56,126 nucleotides of DNA, taken from the NCBI GenBank assembly GCA_038216465.1, contig JBBQQC010000022.1, forward strand, positions 1 to 56,126, written 5' to 3'. Numbering within the stretch: position 1 is the stretch's first letter; each line of letters starts with the position of its first letter. Below, piece by piece: positions 37,269 to 45,242 of the stretch. The notes beneath the pieces are model-generated. The model made no database searches and had not been told where the DNA came from. It saw nothing but the letters and a program-made list of their open reading frames with translations. A program made the position numbers and the translations under genes. This stretch comes from JACCZX01 sp038216465. GTDB lineage: Bacteria; Pseudomonadota; Gammaproteobacteria; Burkholderiales; Burkholderiaceae_F.

Positions 37269-38513
37269 ATGCATATCTGCATCATCGGCGCGGGAGTGAT
37301 CGGCCTGACTTCCGCCTATTTTCTGCAGAGCGAAGGCCACAGCGTCACCCTCGTCGAGCGTGAGGCCGCGGCGGGCCAGGGCGCCAGCTCCGCGAACGGC
37401 GCGCAGCTTTCGTATGCGTTCGTCGCGCCGCTGGCCGACGCGTCGGTGCCGCCGCGCTTGCCGAGCCTGTTCTTCACGCGCGATTCGCCGTTGAAGCTGC
37501 ACTTCCGCTTCGACCCGGTGCAATGGCGCTGGGCCTTCGAGTTTTTGCGCTATGCGAATACCGCGGATGCACGCAGGACAACTGCCAGCTTATTGAAGCT
37601 CGCCGAGCTGTCACGAGAGTTTATCGAGCCGCTGATTGAAGGCGAGGGGATCGACTGTCACTTCACGCGCGGCGGCAAGCTTGTGGTCTACCCAAGCGCT
37701 CGATCGCTTGCCTCGGCTCGGGCGCAGGCGCTGTATCAGGCGGGCCTGGGCAGCAAGCAGTCCGTGTTGTCGCGCGCGCAGTGTGTAGAACAAGAGCCAG
37801 CGCTCGAGATGTATGCCACGCAAATCGCCGGTGGTGTGTGGACTCCGAGCGATGCCGCCGCCGACTGCGGCGAATTCTGCGTACAACTGGCGCAGCGCAT
37901 AGTGCAGCGGGGTGGTGACTTGCAGTTGAGCCGCACGGCAAGCCGCTTCGACGTCGACGGTGCGAGCGTGCGTTCGTTGCTGACTGATCAGGGACCATTG
38001 CGCGCCGACGCGTACCTATTGGCGGCAGGCGTCGGCGCGCCCGCACTCGCAGCAACCGCCGGCGTTGCTCTTCAGATTTATGCGCTGAAAGGGTATTCGA
38101 TCACCGTGCGTCCGGCGTTTGATGCGATACGCCTGAAGGCGTCAATCACCGACGCGCGGCGCAAAGTCGTGTTCGCACCGCTTGGCGATCGTGTACGCGT
38201 CGCGGGCTTCGTCGAGATCGGAGCCGAAAATAACGAGATTCCGCCGGCCCGCACCAGCGCACTGCTCGATGCTGCGCGCGAGGTCCTGGGTTACGACGCG
38301 ATCGACGGCGATATTCGTCCGTGGATGGGGCAGCGCCCCGCGACGCCCAGCGGACGGCCAATTATCGGCCGTACCCCGATTGATCATCTGTTTTTGAACG
38401 TCGGGCACGGTGCCCTCGGCTGGACGTTGGCGGCCGGCAGCGCGCGTCTCGTGTGCGATGCGATCGCCGGCCGAGCTCCTACAATCGACGTCAAGCCGTA
38501 TATGTACAACTGA
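37269..38513 (+). CDS. FAD-dependent D-amino acid dehydrogenase-like (DadA/glycine oxidase family)
   Basis: The 414-residue protein has the FAD-binding IIGAGVIGLTSAYFLQSEGH at 5-24, SSANGAQLSYAFVAPL near 43-58, and the conserved C-terminal RPWMGQRPATPSGRPIIGRT with NVGHGALGWTLAAGSA. It matches DadA-type dehydrogenases that turn D-amino acids into 2-oxo acids and pass electrons to quinones at the inner membrane. It opens the plus-strand cluster (12 nt before the aminotransferase gene). The terminator upstream at 37204-37228 implies that the cluster promoter lies between 37229 and 37268 or that expression starts inside. The substrate is unknown. Confidence 0.93.
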   Translation: MHICIIGAGVIGLTSAYFLQSEGHSVTLVEREAAAGQGASSANGAQLSYAFVAPLADASVPPRLPSLFFTRDSPLKLHFRFDPVQWRWAFEFLRYANTADARRTTASLLKLAELSREFIEPLIEGEGIDCHFTRGGKLVVYPSARSLASARAQALYQAGLGSKQSVLSRAQCVEQEPALEMYATQIAGGVWTPSDAAADCGEFCVQLAQRIVQRGGDLQLSRTASRFDVDGASVRSLLTDQGPLRADAYLLAAGVGAPALAATAGVALQIYALKGYSITVRPAFDAIRLKASITDARRKVVFAPLGDRVRVAGFVEIGAENNEIPPARTSALLDAAREVLGYDAIDGDIRPWMGQRPATPSGRPIIGRTPIDHLFLNVGHGALGWTLAAGSARLVCDAIAGRAPTIDVKPYMYN

Positions 38514-38525
38514 ACTGCAACCAGC

Positions 38526-39869
38526 GTGCACCGCGAATCGCATATCCTGCACCGTCAGCTGCGCGGCAACTATCCGGTTGCAGCCAGCGCGCAGGGATGC
38601 TGGATCACCGATAGCGCCGGCAAGAAATATCTGGACGCGTCCGGCGGTGCCGCGGTGTCGTGCCTCGGACACGGGCATCCCGATGTGCTGGCAGCGATGC
38701 ACGCGCAGATCGATCACATCGCTTATGCGCATACGAGTTTTTTTTCAACCGAGATCGCGGAGCGGCTAGCCGATGTGTTGATCTCCTCCGCCCCCGCCGG
38801 AATCTCGCACGCTTATCTGGTGTCCGGCGGCTCGGAAGCGATGGAGGCCGCGCTTAAGCTCGCGCGCCAGTATTTTGTCGAGAAAGGCGAGCCGCAGCGT
38901 GCGCGCTTTATTGCACGCCGCAACAGCTATCACGGCAACACTCTCGGCGCGTTGGCGGTCGGCGGAAACCAGTGGCGTCGCCGCCAGTTCGCACCGCTAT
39001 TAATCGAGGTCGAGCACGTAGCGCCGACCTATGCGTACCGCGATCAACGCGATCACGAGTCGTCCGAGCAATACGGCGCGCGCTTGGCGCAGGAGCTTTC
39101 CGACACAGTCGAGCGTATCGGCGGCGAGAACGTCATTGCTTTCGTCGCGGAAACCGTCGGCGGCGCGACCAGCGGTGCGTTGACAGCGCCGCCCGGATAC
39201 TTCAAGCGTGTGCGGGAAATCTGCGATCGGCACGGCATGCTGCTGATCCTCGACGAAGTGATGTGCGGCATGGGGCGCACCGGCACTTTGCATGCGTGCG
39301 AACAGGAGGGTGTGGTGCCCGATCTGATGGCGATCGCCAAGGGGCTCGGCGGTGGCTATCAGCCGGTGGGTGCAGTGCTGATCGCCGCCAGGGTGATCGA
39401 CGCGATCGCCGCAGGTTCCGGGTTCTTTCAGCACGGTCACACCTACATTGGACATCCGACGGCCTGCGCCGCGGCGCTTGCGGTCCAGCACGTTCTTGTG
39501 CGCGACAAGTTAGTAGAGCGTTGCGCGCAGCAGGGCGCCCGCTTGGGCGCGGCCCTGCGCGAGGCGTTCGGCGAGCATCCGCACGTCGGCGATGTACGCG
39601 GACGCGGGTTGTTCCAGGCGATCGAACTTGTCGTCGACCGTGCGGGCAAGCAACCATTCGATCCGGCCCTGAAGTTGCATGCGAAGGTAAAGAAAGCCGC
39701 AATGGAAATCGGTTTGCTGTGCTATCCGATGGGAGGCACGATCGACGGCGTGCGCGGCGACCATGTGCTGCTGGCGCCGCCGTTCATCGTCTCCGACGAC
39801 GAGCTCAATCTGCTGATTCAACGCTTGCGTCAGGCGGTAGACCGCGGCGTGCAATCGGCCAGCGGGTAA
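38526..39869 (+). CDS. Class III PLP-dependent aminotransferase
   Basis: The 447-residue protein is an aspartate-aminotransferase-superfamily class III enzyme. GGAAVSCLGHGHPDVLAAM opens it, HAYLVSGGSEAMEAALKLAR and YHGNTLGALAVGGN bind PLP phosphate, LILDEVMCGMGRTG has D243, and IAKGLGGGYQP has the PLP lysine K272. Amino donors of the omega-amino or ornithine type are common in this family; the true substrate is not set. Translation starts at GTG. It follows DadA by 12 nt, so they are a unit. The pair would give two routes from an amino acid to a 2-oxo acid. Confidence 0.93.
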   Translation: MHRESHILHRQLRGNYPVAASAQGCWITDSAGKKYLDASGGAAVSCLGHGHPDVLAAMHAQIDHIAYAHTSFFSTEIAERLADVLISSAPAGISHAYLVSGGSEAMEAALKLARQYFVEKGEPQRARFIARRNSYHGNTLGALAVGGNQWRRRQFAPLLIEVEHVAPTYAYRDQRDHESSEQYGARLAQELSDTVERIGGENVIAFVAETVGGATSGALTAPPGYFKRVREICDRHGMLLILDEVMCGMGRTGTLHACEQEGVVPDLMAIAKGLGGGYQPVGAVLIAARVIDAIAAGSGFFQHGHTYIGHPTACAAALAVQHVLVRDKLVERCAQQGARLGAALREAFGEHPHVGDVRGRGLFQAIELVVDRAGKQPFDPALKLHAKVKKAAMEIGLLCYPMGGTIDGVRGDHVLLAPPFIVSDDELNLLIQRLRQAVDRGVQSASG

Positions 39870-39953
39870 CCGGTGGGAACTCCTGTCTTGCGCCCTGCGC
39901 TCGCCCCGGGTAACGTGGCTGACCCCTGTGCGGGGAACACAAGGAGAGGGCCA

Positions 39954-40940
39954 ATGAAGTTCAGGATTTCAATGTGCGCGGCTGCATTTGCCGCTACGTT
40001 TGTGAGCGCTGCAATGCTGTCGAGCGCCGCCACTGCGCAGCAGCAGCGCTTCATCACGATCGGTACGGGAGGCGTAACCGGCGTGTACTACCCCGCGGGC
40101 GGCGCGATCTGCCGCATCGTCAATCGCGATCGCGCGAAGACCGGCCTGCGCTGCTCGGTCGAGTCGACCGGCGGATCGGTAGCGAATGTGAATCTGCTGA
40201 AATCGGGGGAGCTCGAGTTCGGTGTCGCGCAGTCCGACGTGCAGTTTTTGGCGTCAAAGGGTCAGGGCGCGTTCCAGAAAGACGGCGCAGTCAGCGACTT
40301 GCGGGCTGTGTTCGCATTGCATCCCGAGCCGTTTACGGTGCTCGCGCGCAAGGAATCGAACATCACCAAATTCGAAGACTTCAAAGGCAAGCGCTTTAAC
40401 GTCGGTAATCCCGGATCGGGCACGCGCTCGTCGATGGAAGAACTGATCGGTGCGATGGGCTGGAAGATGACCGATTTTTCGCTGGCGTCGGAGTTGCGTC
40501 CCGACGAACACGGCTCAGCGTTGTGCGACGGCAAGATCGACGGCTTTTTCTACGGCGTCGGTCACCCATCGGCCAACATTCAGGATCCAACCACGATATG
40601 CGGCGCGAAGCTGATCTCGTTGAGCGGTGCGGCGGTCGACAAGCTGGTGAAGGAAAAACCGTATTACGCGATCGCCACGATTCCCGGCGGCATGTATCCG
40701 AACAATCCGAACCCGACGACGACCTTCGGCGTTCAGGCCACCGTCGTATCGTCGGCCAAGGTGCCTGCCGATGTGGTCTACACCGTCACCAAGGCCGTGT
40801 TCGAGAATCTCGACGAATTCAAGAAGCTGCACCCGGCACTCGCCAATCTGAAGCCCGAAGACATGATCAAGAACGGCCTGTCGGCACCGCTGCATGATGG
40901 CGCGGTGCGCTACTACAAGGAAAAGGGCTGGATGAAATAA
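39954..40940 (+). CDS. TAXI-family TRAP transporter solute-binding protein
   Basis: The 328-residue protein has a signal peptide (about 1-28) and the TAXI pattern: FITIGTGGVTGVYYPAGGAI at 33-52, RCSVESTGGSVANVNLL, ELEFGVAQSDVQFLA and RFNVGNPGSGTRSSMEELI. TAXI binding proteins capture carboxylates or glutamate-like ligands in the periplasm and deliver them to a fused TRAP permease, encoded next. AAGGAG at 39941-39946 and the signal peptide fix the ATG at 39954; a longer frame from 39873 is spurious. Two hairpins follow before the permease gene. Confidence 0.95.
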   Translation: MKFRISMCAAAFAATFVSAAMLSSAATAQQQRFITIGTGGVTGVYYPAGGAICRIVNRDRAKTGLRCSVESTGGSVANVNLLKSGELEFGVAQSDVQFLASKGQGAFQKDGAVSDLRAVFALHPEPFTVLARKESNITKFEDFKGKRFNVGNPGSGTRSSMEELIGAMGWKMTDFSLASELRPDEHGSALCDGKIDGFFYGVGHPSANIQDPTTICGAKLISLSGAAVDKLVKEKPYYAIATIPGGMYPNNPNPTTTFGVQATVVSSAKVPADVVYTVTKAVFENLDEFKKLHPALANLKPEDMIKNGLSAPLHDGAVRYYKEKGWMK

Positions 40941-40946
40941 GCCAAC

Positions 40947-40970
40947 GCCGGACGGGCATTGCCCGCCGGC
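40947..40970 (+). promoter_or_regulatory. Hairpin 1 downstream of the binding-protein gene
   Basis: GCCGG-A-CGGGC pairs with GCCCG-CCGGC (40947-40957 with 40961-40970): a 10-bp stem with one bulged A and an ATT loop. It starts 6 nt past the stop codon and lacks a T-run. It likely protects the binding-protein mRNA end or weakly attenuates. Confidence 0.6.
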
Positions 40971-41024
40971 CTTGGTCGCTGCGATCGAACGGACGGCTTG
41001 GCCGCCGATCAACGCAGCGTATTT

Positions 41025-41046
41025 GACGGGCGGCTTGCCGCCCGTC
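41025..41046 (+). promoter_or_regulatory. Hairpin 2 just before the TRAP permease gene
   Basis: GACGGGCGGC (41025-41034) and GCCGCCCGTC (41037-41046) form a perfect 10-bp stem. It ends 18 nt before the permease ATG and close to its ribosome site. The following bases are TTCGCTTC, a weak U-tract. It could partly terminate or limit translation of the permease. Confidence 0.62.
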
Positions 41047-41064
41047 TTCGCTTCTAAGGGAAAG

Positions 41065-43734
41065 ATGGAAACCAAGAAGCTGGCAGACGACATCGCGCCG
41101 ACTGCGGAAATGCAGTTGGGCGAAGTCGATCAAGTGAAACAACTCGTTGTCGACGCCGACCTCGGTGGCCGCTCCACGGTCGGGCTTCACGGCAAGGTGC
41201 TGCTGGGTGTGGGACTCGCGTGGGTCATCTTCCAGCTTTGGTATGCGTCGCCGCTGCCGTTCGCGCTGCGCTTCGGCGTTTTCAACGACACGGAAGCGCG
41301 ATCAATTCATTTGGCGACCGGTCTGTTTCTCGCGTTTCTGTCGTTTCCTGCGACCAAGCGCTCGCCGCGCAACCATGTGCCGGTGCTCGACTGGATATTC
41401 GCGTTCGCGGGCGCCTTCGCGGCGGCCTACTTGTTCTTGTTCTACAACCAGCTAGCGACGCGGCCGGGCGCGCCCACTCCGTTTGACGTCGTGGTCGGGG
41501 TGGTGGGCATTTTGTTGCTGCTGGAAGCGACGCGGCGCGCAGTGGGTCTGCCGATGGCGGTGCTGGCGGTGATTTTTCTTTTATACGTATTGGGAGGCGC
41601 GCATTTGCCCGATGTGATCGCCCACAAGGGCGCGTCCATTCCGCGCCTGATTTCGCATATGTGGCTGGTCACGGAGGGCGTATACGGCATTGCGCTGGGC
41701 GTATCAGTGTCCTTCATCTTCGTGTTCGTGCTGTTCGGAACTCTGCTTGATCGTGCCGGCGGCGGGAATTACATGATGCAGGTTAGCTTTGCGTTGTTGG
41801 GACACATGCGGGGCGGACCGGCCAAGGTCGCCGTTGTGTCGTCGGCACTTAACGGGCTGATATCCGGCTCGTCGGTCAGCAACGTGGTTTCTGGCGGCAT
41901 CTTCACGATTCCCTTGATGAAGAAAGCCGGCTATGGCGGCGTCAAGGCGGCCGCGATCGAAACATCATCGTCGGTCAATGGTCAGATCATGCCGCCGGTC
42001 ATGGGCGCCGCGGCGTTTTTGATGGTCGAGTATGTAGGGATTCCGTACGCAGACATCATCCGACACGCATTTGTTCCGGCGGTGATCAGCTACATCGCGC
42101 TGTTCTACATCGTGCACCTCGAAGCAATGCGGCTCGGCATGGAGCCGATGGCGAAAGTGCGGGATCGGAGCGTCAGGGATGCGCTGCTGTCCTGGGGGCT
42201 CGGTCTGGCGGGGTCGATAGCCGTTTGTGGCGCGATTTACTACGTTGCGATCGGCGCGCAGATGGCCTTCGGCGATGCAGCTTCGTGGATTCTCGGCCTG
42301 TTGCTGATCGCGCTTTACATCTACAGCACGTGGATCGCTGCGCGCGAACCCGATCTGCCGGTTGATATTGACATCAACAATCCGGTGTTGCCGCCTGCCT
42401 GGCCGACGGTGAAGGCCGGAGTGCACTTCCTGATTCCGATCGGCGTACTGCTGTGGTGCTTGATGGTTGAGGAACTGTCACCCGGCCTGTCCGCGTTCTA
42501 TGCAATCGTTGCGCAGGTTGTTTTGATGACCACTCAGCGCCCGCTGATCGAGCTGTTTCGCGGCAAAAAGAGCTTCGGCACCGAGTTCGCGCGTGGTCTG
42601 CACGAGGTTGTCGATGGCTGCAGCGACGGTGCACGCAACATGATCGGTATCGCGGTCGCCACCGGCTGCGCGGGACTGATCGTCGGCGCGATCACACTGA
42701 CTGGGCTCGGCTTGCGCATGACGGACTTCGTCGAGTTCGTCTCCGGCGGCAACGTGATGGTGATGCTGTTGTTCACCGCTTTTGTCTGTCTGGTGCTCGG
42801 CATGGGGGTCCCGACTACGGCGAACTATATTTTGGTCGCAACCTTGATGGCGCCGGTGATCGTCGAACTGGGTGCGCAATCGGGCTTGGTGATTCCGCTG
42901 ATCGCCGTGCACCTGTTTGTGTTTTATTACGGAATCATGGGCGACATCACGCCGCCGGTCGGGCTCGCCAGCTTCGCAGCGGCTGCGATTGCGAAGGAAG
43001 ATCCGATCCAGGTCGGCATCCAGGGCACGGTCTACGCGCTACGCACCGTGTTGTTGCCTTTTATCTGGATCTTTAATCCAGCGCTGCTGCTGATCGATAT
43101 CCACGGCTGGGGCGAAGCGCTGCTCGTTGGCTTCATGGCGACGATCGCGTCGCTTGCTTTCGCCGCCGCCACGCTGGGCTGGTTCCGTACCAAATGCCGT
43201 TGGTGGGAAATCGTGCTGCTGTTGATCGCAACTTTCATATTGTTCCGGCCCGACTGGTTTGCCGATCGCGTTGCGCCCGAGTACACCGATGCACCGGCGG
43301 CGCGCTTCTTTGAAATTGCGGATCGGCTCGACGCCGGTGATCGGCTGGTGTTCGTGATTAAAGGGCAAACGCTCGAAGGCGGAGACTTGAACAAAACCGT
43401 AGGCGTGCAGCTCGGTCCCCGTACCGGCGACCGCAAAAACCCCGCTGTAGATGCGCGCAAGCGACTGGCGGACCTCGGATTGACCGTCAGCGGCTTCGGC
43501 GAACAACTGCAGATCGGCGCAGTGCGCTTCGGCAGCCGCGCCGCGAAAGCGCGTATTGAGCAAGGCTACGATATCGTCTCGGTCAAGGTGCCGACCGAGC
43601 GCATCAGCGCGCACTGGTTTTATCTGCCGGGGCTGGCGATCGCGATCCTCGTCTGGTTGATGCAAGGCTGGCGTGTGCGCCGATCGGGCTCACCTCCCCG
43701 CTTAACAACGCAGCACGGGCCACGCGCGGCCTGA
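41065..43734 (+). CDS. Fused TRAP transporter permease (DctQM type, 4TM/12TM)
   Basis: The 889-residue membrane protein is a fused small plus large TRAP subunit. After a soluble leader it has four helices, a linker, then the DctM core: SFALLGHMRGGPAKVAVVSS followed by GLISGSSVSNVVSGGIFTIP and SSVNGQIMPPVMGAAAFLMV. A C-terminal soluble domain (DUF3394-like, about 735-850: AGDRLVFVIKGQTLEGGDLN) and a last helix end it. It imports the ligand of the TAXI protein with a sodium or proton gradient. ATG 41065 follows AAGGG; the longer frame from 40972 runs through the two hairpins. The next gene begins 2 nt after its stop codon. Confidence 0.95.
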   Translation: METKKLADDIAPTAEMQLGEVDQVKQLVVDADLGGRSTVGLHGKVLLGVGLAWVIFQLWYASPLPFALRFGVFNDTEARSIHLATGLFLAFLSFPATKRSPRNHVPVLDWIFAFAGAFAAAYLFLFYNQLATRPGAPTPFDVVVGVVGILLLLEATRRAVGLPMAVLAVIFLLYVLGGAHLPDVIAHKGASIPRLISHMWLVTEGVYGIALGVSVSFIFVFVLFGTLLDRAGGGNYMMQVSFALLGHMRGGPAKVAVVSSALNGLISGSSVSNVVSGGIFTIPLMKKAGYGGVKAAAIETSSSVNGQIMPPVMGAAAFLMVEYVGIPYADIIRHAFVPAVISYIALFYIVHLEAMRLGMEPMAKVRDRSVRDALLSWGLGLAGSIAVCGAIYYVAIGAQMAFGDAASWILGLLLIALYIYSTWIAAREPDLPVDIDINNPVLPPAWPTVKAGVHFLIPIGVLLWCLMVEELSPGLSAFYAIVAQVVLMTTQRPLIELFRGKKSFGTEFARGLHEVVDGCSDGARNMIGIAVATGCAGLIVGAITLTGLGLRMTDFVEFVSGGNVMVMLLFTAFVCLVLGMGVPTTANYILVATLMAPVIVELGAQSGLVIPLIAVHLFVFYYGIMGDITPPVGLASFAAAAIAKEDPIQVGIQGTVYALRTVLLPFIWIFNPALLLIDIHGWGEALLVGFMATIASLAFAAATLGWFRTKCRWWEIVLLLIATFILFRPDWFADRVAPEYTDAPAARFFEIADRLDAGDRLVFVIKGQTLEGGDLNKTVGVQLGPRTGDRKNPAVDARKRLADLGLTVSGFGEQLQIGAVRFGSRAAKARIEQGYDIVSVKVPTERISAHWFYLPGLAIAILVWLMQGWRVRRSGSPPRLTTQHGPRAA

Positions 43735-43736
43735 GT

Positions 43737-44618
43737 GTGATGATGCTGAACATCGATATCGCGCAAGTCGAAACTGCTGCCAAGGAGCTTTACATACGAG
43801 CGCTAAAACAATTGCCGCCGGATATCAAAGCGGGATTCGACAGACTCTCTAAGACTGAAACCGAATCAACGGCGCAACGTGTGCTCGGTACCATGGTATC
43901 GAACATTGCGGTGGCGGAGCGTACTGATAACTTGCTGTGTCAGGACACCGGCATTCCGATCTACAACGTGACGATCGGTCGCGGAGTCGTCGTCGACGGC
44001 GCACAACTGAAGCAAGCGATAAGGCGCGGTTGCGAGCGCGCTACACGCGAACTTCCGTTTCGCTCGTCGATCGTGCATCCGATCACGCGTGTCAATGAAC
44101 AAACTTCGTGCGGGCCCGGTGTGCCGGTGATTCACTTCGATTTCGATGCGAGCGACCGGTTGTCGATTGAAATGATTCCAAAGGGATCTGGCTCGGAAAA
44201 CAACTCGTTCTTGAAGATGGCGATCCCCGCCGACGGTGTCGACGCGATCAAGACATTCGTGATTGACTGTGTGCTGGATGCCGGCGGGAGAACGTGTCCG
44301 CCGACGATCGTTGGTGTAGGCATCGGCGGTACGTCCGATCTATGCGTTCATCTTGCCAAACTGGCCGCAGTGCGAGCGTTGGGCTCGGTCTGCAGCGACG
44401 CCGAGGGTGCAAAGCTCGAAACGGCACTGACTGCAGCGGTGAATTCGCTGGGTGTCGGGCCGCAGGGGCTCGGGGGCGACAGCACGGCGTTCGCGGTGCA
44501 CGTCGAGATTGCGGCAACACACATCACGATGAATCCGGTGGCGGTGAACATGCAGTGCCATTCGGCGCGGCGCGCGCGCGCGACTTTCAGTGGGACTGGC
44601 GTGGAATACGGCTTCTAA
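43737..44618 (+). CDS. Class I fumarase / L(+)-tartrate dehydratase alpha subunit
   Basis: The 293-residue protein is the N-terminal half of a class I Fe-S hydro-lyase. Cys residues for the 4Fe-4S cluster are C68 in LLCQDTGIP, C187 in GGRTCPPT and C274 in NMQCHSARR, all present. VHPITRVNEQTSCGPGVPV and VGVGIGGTSDLCVHLAK also match. The enzyme adds or removes water across a C4-dicarboxylate double bond (fumarate/malate, tartrate, or a substituted relative). It is split, with the beta subunit next, as in TtdAB. GTG 43737 or the two following ATG codons can start it. It follows the permease by 2 nt. Confidence 0.94.
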   Translation: MMMLNIDIAQVETAAKELYIRALKQLPPDIKAGFDRLSKTETESTAQRVLGTMVSNIAVAERTDNLLCQDTGIPIYNVTIGRGVVVDGAQLKQAIRRGCERATRELPFRSSIVHPITRVNEQTSCGPGVPVIHFDFDASDRLSIEMIPKGSGSENNSFLKMAIPADGVDAIKTFVIDCVLDAGGRTCPPTIVGVGIGGTSDLCVHLAKLAAVRALGSVCSDAEGAKLETALTAAVNSLGVGPQGLGGDSTAFAVHVEIAATHITMNPVAVNMQCHSARRARATFSGTGVEYGF

Positions 44619-44620
44619 TC

Positions 44621-45232
44621 ATGGCGCATCACGAGCTCATAACACCAATTACCGAGCAGCAGGCGCGCAGTCTGCGGGTCAATGACACCGTCACTCTGCA
44701 GAAGACGCTGTTCGGCCTGCGCGATGCAACGTTGATTCATCTGTTCGACCGCGGCCGCACGACTCGCCTTGATCTGCATGGCCACGCGGTGATACACACG
44801 GCGCCGAACGTCAAGCAGGTGCCGCGCTCGGTTGAGTATCCCGCCGGCTATGTACCGCTGTGCGTCGGCACGACGACGTCGGCGCGGATGGAACGGTTTA
44901 CGCACGATCTGATGTCGACGCATGGCGTACGCATCATCATCGGCAAGGGCGGCATGGGCAAAGGTTCGCTCGCGGCATTCAATGAGCTGGGTGGCGCCTA
45001 TCTCGCTATCGTCGGCGGCGCTGCCGCGCTTGAAACCACTTGGATCGAGCGGATCGACGATGTCGACCTTGACGATCTGAATCCGGAGTCGCTATGGCGT
45101 TTTTCAATCCGCGACTTTGGCCCGCTTCTGGTCGCGATGGACAGCCACGGCGCAAGCTTGTATGAAACCGTGGCGAGCGATGCGCAGGTACGTCGCGCCG
45201 AAGCGTTACGGTCGCTGGGCGTGAAGGCCTAA
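44621..45232 (+). CDS. Class I fumarase / tartrate dehydratase beta subunit
   Basis: The 203-residue protein is the C-terminal hydro-lyase domain: LRVNDTVTLQKTLFGLRDAT, VPLCVGTTTSARMERFTHDL, IIIGKGGMGKGSLAAFNELG and IERIDDVDLDDLNPESLWRF. It contributes the substrate-binding Ser/Thr residues and pairs with the alpha subunit. The ATG at 44621 begins 2 nt after the alpha stop codon. Earlier in-frame codons belong to an unrelated shadow of the alpha gene. Confidence 0.94.
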   Translation: MAHHELITPITEQQARSLRVNDTVTLQKTLFGLRDATLIHLFDRGRTTRLDLHGHAVIHTAPNVKQVPRSVEYPAGYVPLCVGTTTSARMERFTHDLMSTHGVRIIIGKGGMGKGSLAAFNELGGAYLAIVGGAAALETTWIERIDDVDLDDLNPESLWRFSIRDFGPLLVAMDSHGASLYETVASDAQVRRAEALRSLGVKA

Positions 45233-45242
45233 GAGAGCTTTT

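Noticed and set aside
36223..37523. Two long minus-strand frames with Pro/Ser/Thr repeats
   Set aside because: They mirror the 72-bp repeats of the plus-strand gene; the plus strand has the signal peptide and the terminator.
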